The position numbers and the translations under genes were made by a program. From Brevibacillus sp042683565 (GTDB lineage: Bacteria > Bacillota > Bacilli > Brevibacillales > Brevibacillaceae): a stretch of DNA of 64,000 bases. The stretch lies in contig NZ_JBHUJW010000006.1 in the NCBI RefSeq assembly GCF_042683565.1, positions 174,815 through 238,814 of the forward strand. Reading direction: 5' to 3'. Below are positions 1 through 8,443 of the stretch, in pieces (the stretch's first letter is position 1; each line of letters begins with the position of its first letter). The notes under the pieces are model-generated. The model saw nothing but the letters and a program-made list of their open reading frames with translations. It was not told where the DNA came from and searched no databases.

Positions 1-1047
1 GGCATGACATATTGCCGAACCTTTGTTGCGGAAGTTGCTGCATGAATAGTATCGACGAATGATAAATGTACCATTTTTCAGCCTGTTCTTGGTTCGGTTC
101 GCCACCATTGGCGCTCCGCACTCGGGGCAACGGATGAGTCCGGTGAGAAGGTATTGACCATCAAACACACGGGGATTCACCTTGGACTTTTCGTTGTGAA
201 GCACCTGAACCTTTTCCCACAGTTCTTTCGGAATTATCGGTTCATGTTTGCCTTCTACGATAATGGGATCAGGATTTTTGCCTTTGCGCCGTCTTTCATT
301 CCAGTTCTCAAATCGGTTGTATCTTATAATGCCAGCATAGAGCGGATTGGTCACAATTTCTTTAACGGCGGTCGTACTAAATGGGTTGCCCAGTTTCGTT
401 TTGTGGCCTTCATGATTCAGTTGGTTAGCAATGGCACGCAACCCTTTCCCAGAGGCATACAGTTCAAAAATCTTTCTGACTATGGCGGCTTCTTCCGGTA
501 CAATCTCCAAGCTGCTTCCTTTGCTTCGCTTATCACCTGTAGCAAGGCTTCTATATCCGAGCACAAGTCCGCCATTGTAATTGCCTGTTCTCGCTCTTTG
601 CTTCATGCCCATCTTCACATTATCCACAATGGTGTTTCGCTCCAATTCACCAACAGCGGCAAGCATTTGTAGGGCAAACTTGCCCATGGCAGTTTCCGTT
701 TCAAAGTTCTCGGTGAAACTGCGGAACGCAACTTTGTATTTGCTGAAGTGATCCACCATCTTCAACAGGTCGATGGTTTTTCGGGCAAGACGATTCATCT
801 TCCACACGATTACCTCGTCAATTTCACCTGTTTCAACATCTCGAAGCAAGCGTTGCAGTTCATAACGTCCTTCAATTGACTTGCCGGATACGCCCCGATC
901 AACATACTCGCCATAAACGGTCTTGCCGTACATTTTGCAGTAATTTCGCAAGGTGTCCAGTTGAGCATCTATGCTATAACCGTGTTCTGCCTGTTCCTCT
1001 GTACTTACACGTGCATATATGGCGACACGAACAGTTTTGTGTTCCAT
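1..1047 (-). CDS. Large serine recombinase, second of a tandem pair (C-terminus outside window)
   Basis: Partial gene: 349 codons are visible from an ATG at 1047 (preceded by AAAGGAG) and the frame is open to the window edge. The N-terminal resolvase domain (about residues 8-150) has the catalytic motif YARVS with the nucleophile Ser15, followed by a Recombinase domain (about 170-270) and the start of a zinc ribbon (CPECG, later CSN). Such enzymes integrate and excise mobile elements through a covalent 5' phosphoserine. It starts 13 bp after the stop of the upstream recombinase and closely resembles it at the N-terminus (both read VSTEEQAEHGYSI), so the two look like paralogues from a duplication. 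Which of the pair is active, or whether they act together as CcrA/CcrB do, cannot be told from sequence. Confidence 0.93.
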   Translation of the reverse strand, partial: MEHKTVRVAIYARVSTEEQAEHGYSIDAQLDTLRNYCKMYGKTVYGEYVDRGVSGKSIEGRYELQRLLRDVETGEIDEVIVWKMNRLARKTIDLLKMVDHFSKYKVAFRSFTENFETETAMGKFALQMLAAVGELERNTIVDNVKMGMKQRARTGNYNGGLVLGYRSLATGDKRSKGSSLEIVPEEAAIVRKIFELYASGKGLRAIANQLNHEGHKTKLGNPFSTTAVKEIVTNPLYAGIIRYNRFENWNERRRKGKNPDPIIVEGKHEPIIPKELWEKVQVLHNEKSKVNPRVFDGQYLLTGLIRCPECGAPMVANRTKNRLKNGTFIIRRYYSCSNFRNKGSAICHA

Positions 1048-1060
1048 TTGCTTCTCCTTT

Positions 1061-2587
1061 CTACGCTGATACGTCACGTTGCTTGCGCAAAGCCTCCCCG
1101 AAATCTATGGTTACGCTCTCCAATTCCCTCTGTGCATTGATCGTAATTTGGTCAACCAATACACGTAACAAGGAGTTTTTTTGATCTGGGGAGGCAACAC
1201 TCAGAACCTTTTTCCATTGATTGAGAGCAGCCAGAATGGTTGGCAGCGGAACAAGTTCTCTTTCTTGCGCCTCGATTTCTTGGATGATTTCCTGCTTTTT
1301 TTGCATGAGAGCCTGGATCTGATCCTTTAGCTCTCTCAGTCGTTCCACCAAATCACGTTGCTCCATGCCATCCTGTTCAAACAAAACAAGGTATTTCTGT
1401 CTCCGCTGTTGAAGCTGTTCCAAGTCTTTTTCTATTCGCTCCAACTCTAGCTGCAATGGAATAATTCGTTCCCGTTGTTTACTGTTTGCATGCTCTACAA
1501 TATCCTGAACCAACACAGGGTTGGAAAGAAAGTGTCCAACTTGGCACCAGACTACTTTCTCCACTTTTTCAGCCGGTATGCTGTTTGGCTTGCAGACTGT
1601 TCGGCCTTTGTTGGTGTAATTACTGCATACATAGTAGTGGTACAATCGCATGCTCCCATTTTTGTTCCGTTTTCTTATGTGATGGGCAATCATTCCACTT
1701 CCGCATAAGGGGCATTTCAAGATGCCTGTCAATGGATAGCTACGTTTTACAATTTTTTTGACCGACCTGGGAGCAGAAGCATATTGTTGTTGCACGTGCT
1801 CCCATAACTCGGTCGAAATAATTGCTTCATGTTGGCCATCAACGACTACACTCTGGCCATCCAATGCGGTGTAACGAACCTTGCCAAAATACACGGGATT
1901 CAGAAGTATGTCCCGTACAATCGCAATCGAGAAAGGTTTGCCCTTCTTGGTAGTGAATCCTTCCCGATTCAACTGATTGACAATGGCTCTCAATCCTTTG
2001 CCACAGGCATAAAGCTGAAAAATATGCCGGATTAAACTGGCTTCTCCTTCGTGTACACAAAAGCGAGTCTCTCCCGTGTCATCTGGCACAAGTTCGTAAC
2101 CCAGGATTGGCGTATTGCAGTAAATACCTGCCTTTGCACGTTGCTGCATCCCCATTCTCGTGTTTTCGATAATCGTATTTCTCTCAAACTCTGCTGTTGC
2201 GCCTAGCATTTGCAAGATAAATTTGCCGATCGGGGTCTGGCTGTCAAAACTTTCGCTAAGGGAATGGAGCGTGCAGTCATATTCGTGCAAGGTTTGGACG
2301 ATCTCCATCAAATCCACAACATTTCGGGCCATGCGATTCACTTTCCAGATCAGCACTTCCCGAAAGCGCTGCTGTTTTGCGTCCCGCAGTAGACTCTGCA
2401 AGGCTTTTCTGCCGTGAACCGACTTGCCTGATACCCCACCATCCACGTACTCTCTGAAAATCGTTTTATGATGGGCCTGACAATGTTGGCGAAGGAGTTC
2501 AAGTTGCGCTTCTATACTATAGCCATGCTCCGCCTGTTCTTCCGTACTGACTCGGACGTAGATGGCAACACTGTTCTGATCTGGCAT
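1061..2587 (-). CDS. Large serine recombinase, first of a tandem pair
   Basis: 508 aa, complete. Resolvase catalytic domain about residues 6-150 with YVRVS (Ser14 nucleophile) and the conserved MARN and EFERN arginine motifs; Recombinase domain about 170-270; zinc ribbon with CPLCG and later CSN; and a Glu/Gln-rich coiled coil around 375-450, typical of large serine integrases. The ATG at 2587 follows GGAG at suitable spacing. It lies 15 bp after the 77-aa gene and 13 bp before the second recombinase, so all appear co-transcribed. The expected job is integration/excision of the surrounding element. Domain layout is general large-serine-recombinase; I cannot assign it to the Ccr clade without a tree. 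Confidence 0.95.
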   Translation of the reverse strand: MPDQNSVAIYVRVSTEEQAEHGYSIEAQLELLRQHCQAHHKTIFREYVDGGVSGKSVHGRKALQSLLRDAKQQRFREVLIWKVNRMARNVVDLMEIVQTLHEYDCTLHSLSESFDSQTPIGKFILQMLGATAEFERNTIIENTRMGMQQRAKAGIYCNTPILGYELVPDDTGETRFCVHEGEASLIRHIFQLYACGKGLRAIVNQLNREGFTTKKGKPFSIAIVRDILLNPVYFGKVRYTALDGQSVVVDGQHEAIISTELWEHVQQQYASAPRSVKKIVKRSYPLTGILKCPLCGSGMIAHHIRKRNKNGSMRLYHYYVCSNYTNKGRTVCKPNSIPAEKVEKVVWCQVGHFLSNPVLVQDIVEHANSKQRERIIPLQLELERIEKDLEQLQQRRQKYLVLFEQDGMEQRDLVERLRELKDQIQALMQKKQEIIQEIEAQERELVPLPTILAALNQWKKVLSVASPDQKNSLLRVLVDQITINAQRELESVTIDFGEALRKQRDVSA

Positions 2588-2602
2588 GACCCCAACACTC
2601 CA

Positions 2603-2836
2603 TCAGGCGATAATCTTATAGTCGTAGGTGCCAAGCAATTGTGCGGTCAATTCGCGATCCATTTCGTCGTCGGCCTCACGATCCAGCTTCTGGAGAAAGA
2701 AACTCCAATCGGGGCGTGGAGTCTTTGGCATTTTGTCCTTTGCTTCAAGTTTGCTGGCATGATTCAAAATCATGTCAGAGAGGATATCAAGCATCAGTGA
2801 ATAACGCTGGTTCGCAGTTTGCGCATGAGTGATCAC
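2603..2836 (-). CDS. Small unknown protein encoded ahead of the recombinases
   Basis: 77 aa from a GTG at 2836, chosen because AAAGGAG lies 8 bp upstream; the frame is open further 5' but without a comparable ribosome site. The product is highly charged, has no membrane segment or signal peptide, and contains an acidic C-terminal half (KLDREADDEMDREL). I do not recognise a family. It sits between the hydrophobic-peptide ORF and the first recombinase with a 15-bp gap to the latter, a position where directionality factors or accessory DNA-binding proteins are often encoded. That role is only a guess. Confidence 0.7.
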   Translation of the reverse strand: MITHAQTANQRYSLMLDILSDMILNHASKLEAKDKMPKTPRPDWSFFLQKLDREADDEMDRELTAQLLGTYDYKIIA

Positions 2837-2904
2837 AAGAAAAACTCCTTTCGGTATCAATCCCCCTTCCGTACCTTCCACTTTCAGAAGGGGGACATGG
2901 CACT

Positions 2905-3012
2905 TTAAACAATTGGTGTAAACGGTGTGTCTGTTATAAACTTGTCGGAACAAAGCACCTGGAGAATAACTGGCAGTATAATCAAGACAATGCGGAGAAT
3001 TTTACACAACAT
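2905..3012 (-). CDS. Short hydrophobic peptide (35 aa)
   Basis: ATG at 3012 preceded by AAGGTGG at good spacing, 12 bp after the DUF960 stop, so translation within the same operon is plausible. The first 22 residues are almost entirely hydrophobic (LCKILRIVLIILPVILQVL) and would span a membrane; the tail is polar. No family is recognised. It could be a small membrane peptide, a leader peptide or a chance ORF. The ribosome site and fit in the gene gap are the only support. Confidence 0.4.
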   Translation of the reverse strand: MLCKILRIVLIILPVILQVLCSDKFITDTPFTPIV

Positions 3013-3024
3013 CTTCTCACCACC

Positions 3025-3333
3025 TTAGTACTCATGCGGGTACAGCATGGTGCAGTAATCACCGCTGTCGATGACCCAGATGGTGGTTTGTATAGGGCGT
3101 TCAACGGACTTGAATGTAATCGTTTCTTGGTGATAAGGCTGCTCCTGCCGGTTACACACTTTTTGTACTGCTCGTCCCTCTTGTACTTCAACGAACAGTT
3201 CAAACGCCTGTAAATAATCCATTGTATCGCCGCGATTTTTGCGAACATCGATAATACTCCATAGCAATTGTTGAATATCTTGTCCCACTTCGTCGTGCAC
3301 ACCCTTGGTAACGTAGCGTTTCGAGGAAAACAT
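3025..3333 (-). CDS. DUF960-family protein
   Basis: 102 aa. The N-terminus (MFSSKRYVTKGVHDEV, then QQLLWSIID) and the later ITFKS/IWVIDSGDYCTML segments match the DUF960 family as I know it, a family of small proteins of unknown function known from staphylococcal SCC elements and other Firmicute mobile elements. ATG at 3333 lies one base after the RadC stop, with a GGGGG run upstream. No membrane segment or catalytic motif is visible. Family assignment is from recalled sequence pattern, not a search. Confidence 0.75.
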   Translation of the reverse strand: MFSSKRYVTKGVHDEVGQDIQQLLWSIIDVRKNRGDTMDYLQAFELFVEVQEGRAVQKVCNRQEQPYHQETITFKSVERPIQTTIWVIDSGDYCTMLYPHEY

Positions 3334-3334
3334 T

Positions 3335-3964
3335 TTATATGACTACCCCCTGCTCCTTGAAGCTGTAATAGGTCCCTGCTCCGATAATTACGTGATCAAG
3401 CACTTGAATGCCGAGAGCCGTACCCGCATCTACAATTCGCTGGGTTACCTCACGATCTTCGTAGGAAGGGGTTGGGTCGCCCGATGGGTGATTGTGCACA
3501 AGAACAACGGAACTGGACAAGAGGCGAACAGCAGGAGAAAAGATTTCTCTCGGCGTAATTACCGTTGCATCTACTGTCCCTTGCGTGATCGTCTCTAGAT
3601 GCATCAACCTGTTTTTGGTGTTAAAGTATAGCACCCGAAATTGTTCCACCCGCAACAATTGCATGTCTGATACTAGGTCCATGATGTCTCTGGGTGATCG
3701 GACAAAAATTTTGGATTTCTGTTCACCCTGGATGATTCGGGCTACCAACTCGGCTATTGCCTTCAACTGGATCGCCTTAGCCTTACCGATGCCAGGAATC
3801 CGTTCAAGCTCTAATTGATGGGAGTAGAGAAGTACTTCTTTTAGGTTGCCGTACCGGCTAAGCAAGTGCTGGGCGGATGTTTCGGAAACAATGGATGCGA
3901 GCAACTGGTCGTCGGGCATTTGACTGTAGCAGAGATTAGAGGAGGACTTTCTGCAAAGTGTCAT
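3335..3964 (-). CDS. radC: RadC-like JAB-domain protein
   Basis: 209 aa from ATG 3964, preceded by GGAGGGGGGAGAAGTC; the 4-bp ATGA overlap with the upstream stop confirms the start. A helix-hairpin-helix segment (LERIPGIGKAKAIQLKAIAEL region, about residues 55-80) precedes an MPN/JAB domain with the metal-binding signature VHNHPSGDPTPSYED. Chromosomal RadC is widespread, but shorter RadC homologues are regular cargo of SCC elements, plasmids and phages; the role there is unresolved, and the name DNA repair protein is historical. Its place between mobile-element genes argues this is the element's own copy. Confidence 0.9.
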   Translation of the reverse strand: MTLCRKSSSNLCYSQMPDDQLLASIVSETSAQHLLSRYGNLKEVLLYSHQLELERIPGIGKAKAIQLKAIAELVARIIQGEQKSKIFVRSPRDIMDLVSDMQLLRVEQFRVLYFNTKNRLMHLETITQGTVDATVITPREIFSPAVRLLSSSVVLVHNHPSGDPTPSYEDREVTQRIVDAGTALGIQVLDHVIIGAGTYYSFKEQGVVI

Positions 3965-4368
3965 GACTTCTCCCCCCTCCCATCTTGTTCTGCCATTTCT
4001 CGCAGCCATGTTTCCGTTTCAGCGTCATGGATACCAACCAATGTGTAGAACAACATCATAAAGTCATTGTTGTAAAGTACTCCGATCCGGTAGAGTGGCT
4101 GATTCCCTGTCGTGACCAGTTCCACAAACTCCGGCGTGGATTGGCGCAAGCCATCCGTGAGCCCGACTGGCTGCAAATTGTGGTCACCTGCTTCGATCAC
4201 AACCATGTAGCCATCTCTTTCAAGAGACCAGCCCTCTAATGGTTGATCACATCCGAGAGCGTGGTAGAGTCCGAGAAACTCTTCTTCCAGGTAGTTCATG
4301 TAGTCAAGTGGTAGTACATTGGCTTGACGCAGCATTGTTACGTCAGCCGCTGTCATGATAATTCTCAA
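3961..4368 (-). CDS. Hypothetical protein of the element (135 aa)
   Basis: The frame opens at a TTG (4368) with AGGAGGG six bases upstream; a later in-frame ATG lacks such a site. The product is acidic and soluble, with alternating hydrophobic strands (YMVVIEAGDHN, LYRIGVLYNND) that suggest an alpha/beta fold. No family recognised. It overlaps radC by 4 bp (ATGA), so the two are translationally coupled and belong to the same operon. A homologue of the hypothetical genes that accompany radC and DUF960 in SCC elements is possible but unproven. Confidence 0.75.
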   Translation of the reverse strand: MRIIMTAADVTMLRQANVLPLDYMNYLEEEFLGLYHALGCDQPLEGWSLERDGYMVVIEAGDHNLQPVGLTDGLRQSTPEFVELVTTGNQPLYRIGVLYNNDFMMLFYTLVGIHDAETETWLREMAEQDGRGEKS

Positions 4369-4573
4369 GGAAATCCCTCCTGTACAGGTGTTGACAACAG
4401 ATTCAAGGAAATATTAAATATCTGAAAATTTAGATAATACGTTTTCTCCTTTTCCTCTGTTGAATCAGGATGGGAGAACCGTACCCAGCCCCTAAAAATA
4501 GTGGAGACACCCACCTATTGTTCGGCGATTGGGCACTAGATTTTCCTTGATACTTTATCGAGAACTCCCATTG

Positions 4574-4677
4574 CGCCCCCAATTCCCCCCTGCCTTGCTG
4601 TAGACAGGGAGATTATTTTGTCAGAGAGGGGGGGCTTTTTTATTGTATTTATCATTTTATTGGGGGCTTTGGGGGCG
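4574..4677. other. Noncoding region with G/C-tract inverted repeat between helicase and downstream genes
   Basis: The 384 bases from 4369 to 4752 hold no gene. Within them, 4574-4590 (CGCCCCCAATTCCCCCC) and 4661-4677 (TGGGGGCTTTGGGGGCG) form an inverted repeat with about 15 of 17 pairs. A further G7 tract lies at 4628-4634 followed by CTTTTTT, and G5/C5 runs continue to 4750. The position directly downstream of the element's replication protein suggests a replication origin or a terminator/attenuator. Both are inferences. Confidence 0.5.
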
Positions 4678-4752
4678 AAATTGCTAGAAGTCCTTGCCTC
4701 CCATGGAGAAGTTAGCGCCCCCTGACCCGAGTGTTGAGGGGGTATTGCCCCA

Positions 4753-7683
4753 TTATTCCACTTCGAAGATTTGTTGGATTTCAGGTGACTGGTGACTGGG
4801 AATGGGTCTTTGTCTCCCTCTATTAGCTGTTCGCCTACCTGCTTCTTCGCCTCGAATGTGTTCAGCCTTGACCCAAAGCAATCTGGGACGATTATTGGTC
4901 CCCACCCTCTTTTTGATTAGTCGGCGGGTTCTCACTTTTCCGTCTGTTTCCTCTTCCTCTACACGTATGATTCCTTGCCGCTCCAACTGTTGCCAGAGAG
5001 TGCTAGATGTTACTGGGAGATGCTCTCCCTGTCTAGCCAGAAAGCTGGAAACCGTATTGTAGATCACATCAGGAAGGAAATAGTAGTAGTCTTTGTCATG
5101 CCAGCCTACCAGTGTGCTATTAGACGATACGAGTGAGAGGTCATCAGTCCTTGCTTCAGTCGGCAGAGTATGGATGGATTTGTTTGCCAGAAGTTCAGAG
5201 ATTACACTGAGGAAGCGGGTGCTTGGCATGACATCCGATACTCGCTCTCCCTGTTGCTCAGATAGGGAAAGGAGCACTTTCCATCCCTCGTCCAACAAAC
5301 GATCTTTCTCTGCTGTTTCTACCGCACCAATACTGCTCGCGTACTCTAAAGCAAAGTGGAGACCCAGAAAGAGCCATGCTGCCGCTTCAGCCAATCTTCC
5401 ATGCTGCTGGCTTGGAAGCGCCGAATCCCTTTTTTCTTGGAATAGAGTATATAATTCATTTTTAGGTGTTTCTTCCATGGTTGTCGCCAGCCATTCCAGG
5501 TACCCGCGCATAGCCTGTCCCAACAGATTCGATTGGGACTGACCTTCGCTTAATTTCACTAAATCTAACTCACCCGGTCGAAGTTCTGTTTTGACATAAC
5601 GGGCGTTACTCGATTGCCCGCTAATTAGGTCTTCACCTGTTATAAGTGCCAATCCCCGTGGGGGATAATCTCTGCGTAAGGATGTGTCTTGTCTCATTCG
5701 CCCCCGGCTGACTCGATCTCCGTAGGTACGCATCAATTGTTGGGCTGTCTGCTCCATTTTCTTTGCGTCCTGTGGGTTGGCCGAAGGATGATAGTCATCG
5801 ATCAGCAAAACAGAATCCTTGCAATCAAACGTCCTTTTTTCCATCGAATTCATTGAATCCTTGAAATTAAGCGGAGGCGTTTTTGGCGTAAACGATCCAA
5901 AGTGACACAGAAAAAGTGCCGCCAATGATGATTTTCTCGCACCCGATTCCCCATGTAGCCAAAGGATGAAGGCTGGTTCTAAATCCACAGAACGTAGCCA
6001 TTCACACAATGGGGCAAGGAACATCAGGGCAAACAAAGGCAAAGTGACCTTCTTAGGTGCAAGATCCAACAAACTGAGGCTGGCTTTCATGGCTGCTATA
6101 GGATCGTCCACATTTTCAGGCAACTTGTACCTACGGAGCCGGTCGTCGACTTCAACCTTTACATTACTTGGGCCAACACATCCTCCAGCATGGAGATAGC
6201 ACCATTGTCCGTCAATCCTACGCCAACCTAAGTGGGTATACACATTTTCATGCTGAAGATCCTGAGAAAACGTCTGAATGGCATGCCGAACCTGATCTTT
6301 TGCCAAATGACCTGGTTCTATATTGGGAGCCAATCCCCATTGATGTAGCCAAGTCAAGCCAGGAAAATCAGCAGCAGGGACAAGAATGGGGTTGAGTTCT
6401 TGCTGTGTTTTTATAATGATTCCTTCCATTTGATAGTGCATCTGCCGCTCCACCCCGTCATCTTTGCAAACTATCCTTGTCGCTTTCACCATAAAGTTGG
6501 CCAATGGTGTATATTTAGGGAATCCGTCCTTCTTGTAAGAAACCCCACATAGGTTGCCTTGCTGATCTATGTGGTATTTCGTATTTTTTACAAGCTGCAC
6601 CCACTTCTCCATCCCTTGAGAATCTGGTTTTTTTGAGTTTTGCATGATGAACTGAGCTGGACTGTTTGTGATTTCATTTTGCTCATTGGTACGAATTTTA
6701 CCGAAACAACGCTGTATCTGAGATTCATCACAACCAAAGGTTGAGCAACGTGTCGGTCCGTACGTCCCATTGCTTGAACACTTTAGTTCTTCTATCCGGC
6801 TGGAACTACGTTTATCATGTTTGGTGGATGCTTTTGAAAAATGTAGAGCTTGTTCAGCATATCCAGCTTTGACAAGCAACGACACCCAGCGAAACCACTC
6901 TTCTTCAGACAAACCGTTCCCGTTTTGCACCTGCACTGCCTGCCGAAACATGGGACACTTTTCTGACAAGGTTTGAATTACGTCAATTTTGGCTTGATCC
7001 TGTTGCCCAATTGGTTTTTTGGCTGCCGTTTGTTTTTTCGACATCTTCTGAATCATCCACTCAGGTGCTTCGGCACATTCTAGGTCCCACGGAGCTCTGC
7101 CTTCCACCCATTCATAGATCCCTCCGTTCTGATGAATGGAAGGCGGGATAACGGTTTGTTGACCTTCTCCAAGCAAAGCGCACTCTTCATGATAATTGTT
7201 GCGATCTGCTTCGGAATGTTTAGTCAAAGTAACCCCTTCTGGGATAGCATAAAGCAACCTGCGCCCACCGCCTGGGGTCGTAAACTCCCATGTAGGGGGC
7301 AAATTACCTTGACTCCAATCTTCCAGTGTAAGTTCCCCGAATTCGCCGTCTACATCGACAGCAACCAAACCGGAGACGCTGCCTAAAATCAGACCAATGT
7401 TTGCTTTTGGCCAGTATCGGTACCATTTTTCTATCTCTTCTAGGAAAGGAACTTCTCGCTGTGACCAGCCTTTTAGTAGTGGCGTTTTTCCTGGTTTAAT
7501 GCAAACGCTTAGGTGATGCTCACTCATCCCTTCATGGTTATGCGGGCAAAGTGGGATGATGGGAAAGTTGTTTTCGGCATACCAAATGGCGTATGACTTA
7601 ATAGATGTATCGTAGTCTTGAGTTGAAGCAGAATTTCCTTCACTATTATCAGCTAAGTTGTTTACAAGATCGGTGTTATCCAT
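4753..7683 (-). CDS. Primase-polymerase / superfamily 3-like helicase fusion, element replication protein
   Basis: 976 aa, ATG 7683 preceded by AGAGGG. Residues about 30-200 form a bifunctional primase/polymerase (prim-pol) domain: catalytic acidic motif VDVDG at 109-113, GGGRRLLY at 138-145 and a conserved His in PPSIHQNGG near 184. Residues about 240-330 carry a Cys-containing primase-type segment (GPTRCSTFGC...CFG). The C-terminal half resembles DUF927-type helicases, with Walker A GESGARKSS at 578-586 and Walker B LLIDDY near 626-631. Such proteins initiate replication of plasmids, prophages and SCC-type islands. It implies that this element can replicate after excision. Domain names are from motif recognition; boundaries are approximate. 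Confidence 0.88.
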   Translation of the reverse strand: MDNTDLVNNLADNSEGNSASTQDYDTSIKSYAIWYAENNFPIIPLCPHNHEGMSEHHLSVCIKPGKTPLLKGWSQREVPFLEEIEKWYRYWPKANIGLILGSVSGLVAVDVDGEFGELTLEDWSQGNLPPTWEFTTPGGGRRLLYAIPEGVTLTKHSEADRNNYHEECALLGEGQQTVIPPSIHQNGGIYEWVEGRAPWDLECAEAPEWMIQKMSKKQTAAKKPIGQQDQAKIDVIQTLSEKCPMFRQAVQVQNGNGLSEEEWFRWVSLLVKAGYAEQALHFSKASTKHDKRSSSRIEELKCSSNGTYGPTRCSTFGCDESQIQRCFGKIRTNEQNEITNSPAQFIMQNSKKPDSQGMEKWVQLVKNTKYHIDQQGNLCGVSYKKDGFPKYTPLANFMVKATRIVCKDDGVERQMHYQMEGIIIKTQQELNPILVPAADFPGLTWLHQWGLAPNIEPGHLAKDQVRHAIQTFSQDLQHENVYTHLGWRRIDGQWCYLHAGGCVGPSNVKVEVDDRLRRYKLPENVDDPIAAMKASLSLLDLAPKKVTLPLFALMFLAPLCEWLRSVDLEPAFILWLHGESGARKSSLAALFLCHFGSFTPKTPPLNFKDSMNSMEKRTFDCKDSVLLIDDYHPSANPQDAKKMEQTAQQLMRTYGDRVSRGRMRQDTSLRRDYPPRGLALITGEDLISGQSSNARYVKTELRPGELDLVKLSEGQSQSNLLGQAMRGYLEWLATTMEETPKNELYTLFQEKRDSALPSQQHGRLAEAAAWLFLGLHFALEYASSIGAVETAEKDRLLDEGWKVLLSLSEQQGERVSDVMPSTRFLSVISELLANKSIHTLPTEARTDDLSLVSSNSTLVGWHDKDYYYFLPDVIYNTVSSFLARQGEHLPVTSSTLWQQLERQGIIRVEEEETDGKVRTRRLIKKRVGTNNRPRLLWVKAEHIRGEEAGRRTANRGRQRPIPSHQSPEIQQIFEVE

Positions 7684-7762
7684 TACTATCCCTCTTTATT
7701 GCATTTTTTGCGATGACTTGGGCAAAGTGGCTACAGCCACTTTGCCGACCATAAATGCCATT

Positions 7763-8284
7763 TTATCTAGTTACATGAGGAGTTACTTTTAAGGACATCT
7801 GAAGCCCAAGCATTTTGCAAACCTGATTCTGGAAAAAGACGGTGTCACGGAAATAAGCCAACTCTTCATCAGTACTAGCGTCCGTAACCATAAGTAAGCT
7901 ACAATCTTCAATAATGATTCCGTCTATCTGCATAAGGAACAATTTTACATTGTCTTCAATTTCATTAATTTCTTTAGCAGTAAAGCACTCTATGTTGATA
8001 TGAAGCGGTAATGCCCAACTTACAATTATTTCAGAATCAGAAATAGTAACATTACTTGTGCAATGGTCAGTAATGTTAAATAGTTCCCATAAAAGCTGTT
8101 GTATCATACAATCTTTTTCAATGGGGTCCGTAACTTTAGCAAAACGTATCCCATTGAAGCCTGTAATAACAACTTGTATTTCTTGCAAAAAAGTACCCTG
8201 CTGATAACGAACATGCTCATACATGAAGTTGAAAGTGTCTTTAATTTCATTGCGAGTATCGATGAAAGTTACGTTGTGTTTCAT
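7763..8284 (-). CDS. Unknown protein (173 aa) of the element
   Basis: Start chosen at ATG 8284, 12 bases after GGAAGG; the frame extends upstream to 8344 but without a ribosome site. Soluble, with a beta-rich middle (EIQVVITGFNGIRFAKV, NVTISDSEIIVSWALPLHI) and a helical tail. No family recognised. The segment SEIIVSWALPLHI...EINEIEDNVK resembles the segment GVQAEWVLPKPI...EVDRFVDQIN of the 109-aa protein two genes upstream, so the two may be distant homologues. It lies between the small-gene group and the replication protein on the same strand. Confidence 0.65.
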   Translation of the reverse strand: MKHNVTFIDTRNEIKDTFNFMYEHVRYQQGTFLQEIQVVITGFNGIRFAKVTDPIEKDCMIQQLLWELFNITDHCTSNVTISDSEIIVSWALPLHINIECFTAKEINEIEDNVKLFLMQIDGIIIEDCSLLMVTDASTDEELAYFRDTVFFQNQVCKMLGLQMSLKVTPHVTR

Positions 8285-8443
8285 ATATTTTTCATTCCTT
8301 CCGTTTAATGATTGTGGTTTATCGTACTTGGCCGGATTTTTCATTACATATAGTGCGATCAGGCGGCAAACAGGGATTTACCCCTTTGCCATATTCGATC
8401 TTGCTATCTCTTAACTTTATTGGGTAACCGGTGCTTCTCGTGT

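Noticed and set aside
154..1184. Plus-strand frames across the recombinase genes
   Set aside because: Shadows of the minus-strand recombinase coding sequences, which carry the catalytic motifs.
1..2587. Naming the recombinases CcrA and CcrB
   Set aside because: The genomic position and pairing match SCC, but the proteins show the general large-serine-recombinase layout and strong mutual similarity. Without a tree the Ccr names are not justified.
3335..3964. Treating RadC as the chromosomal repair protein
   Set aside because: It is embedded by overlap and 1-bp spacing in the mobile-element operon, so it is more likely an element gene.
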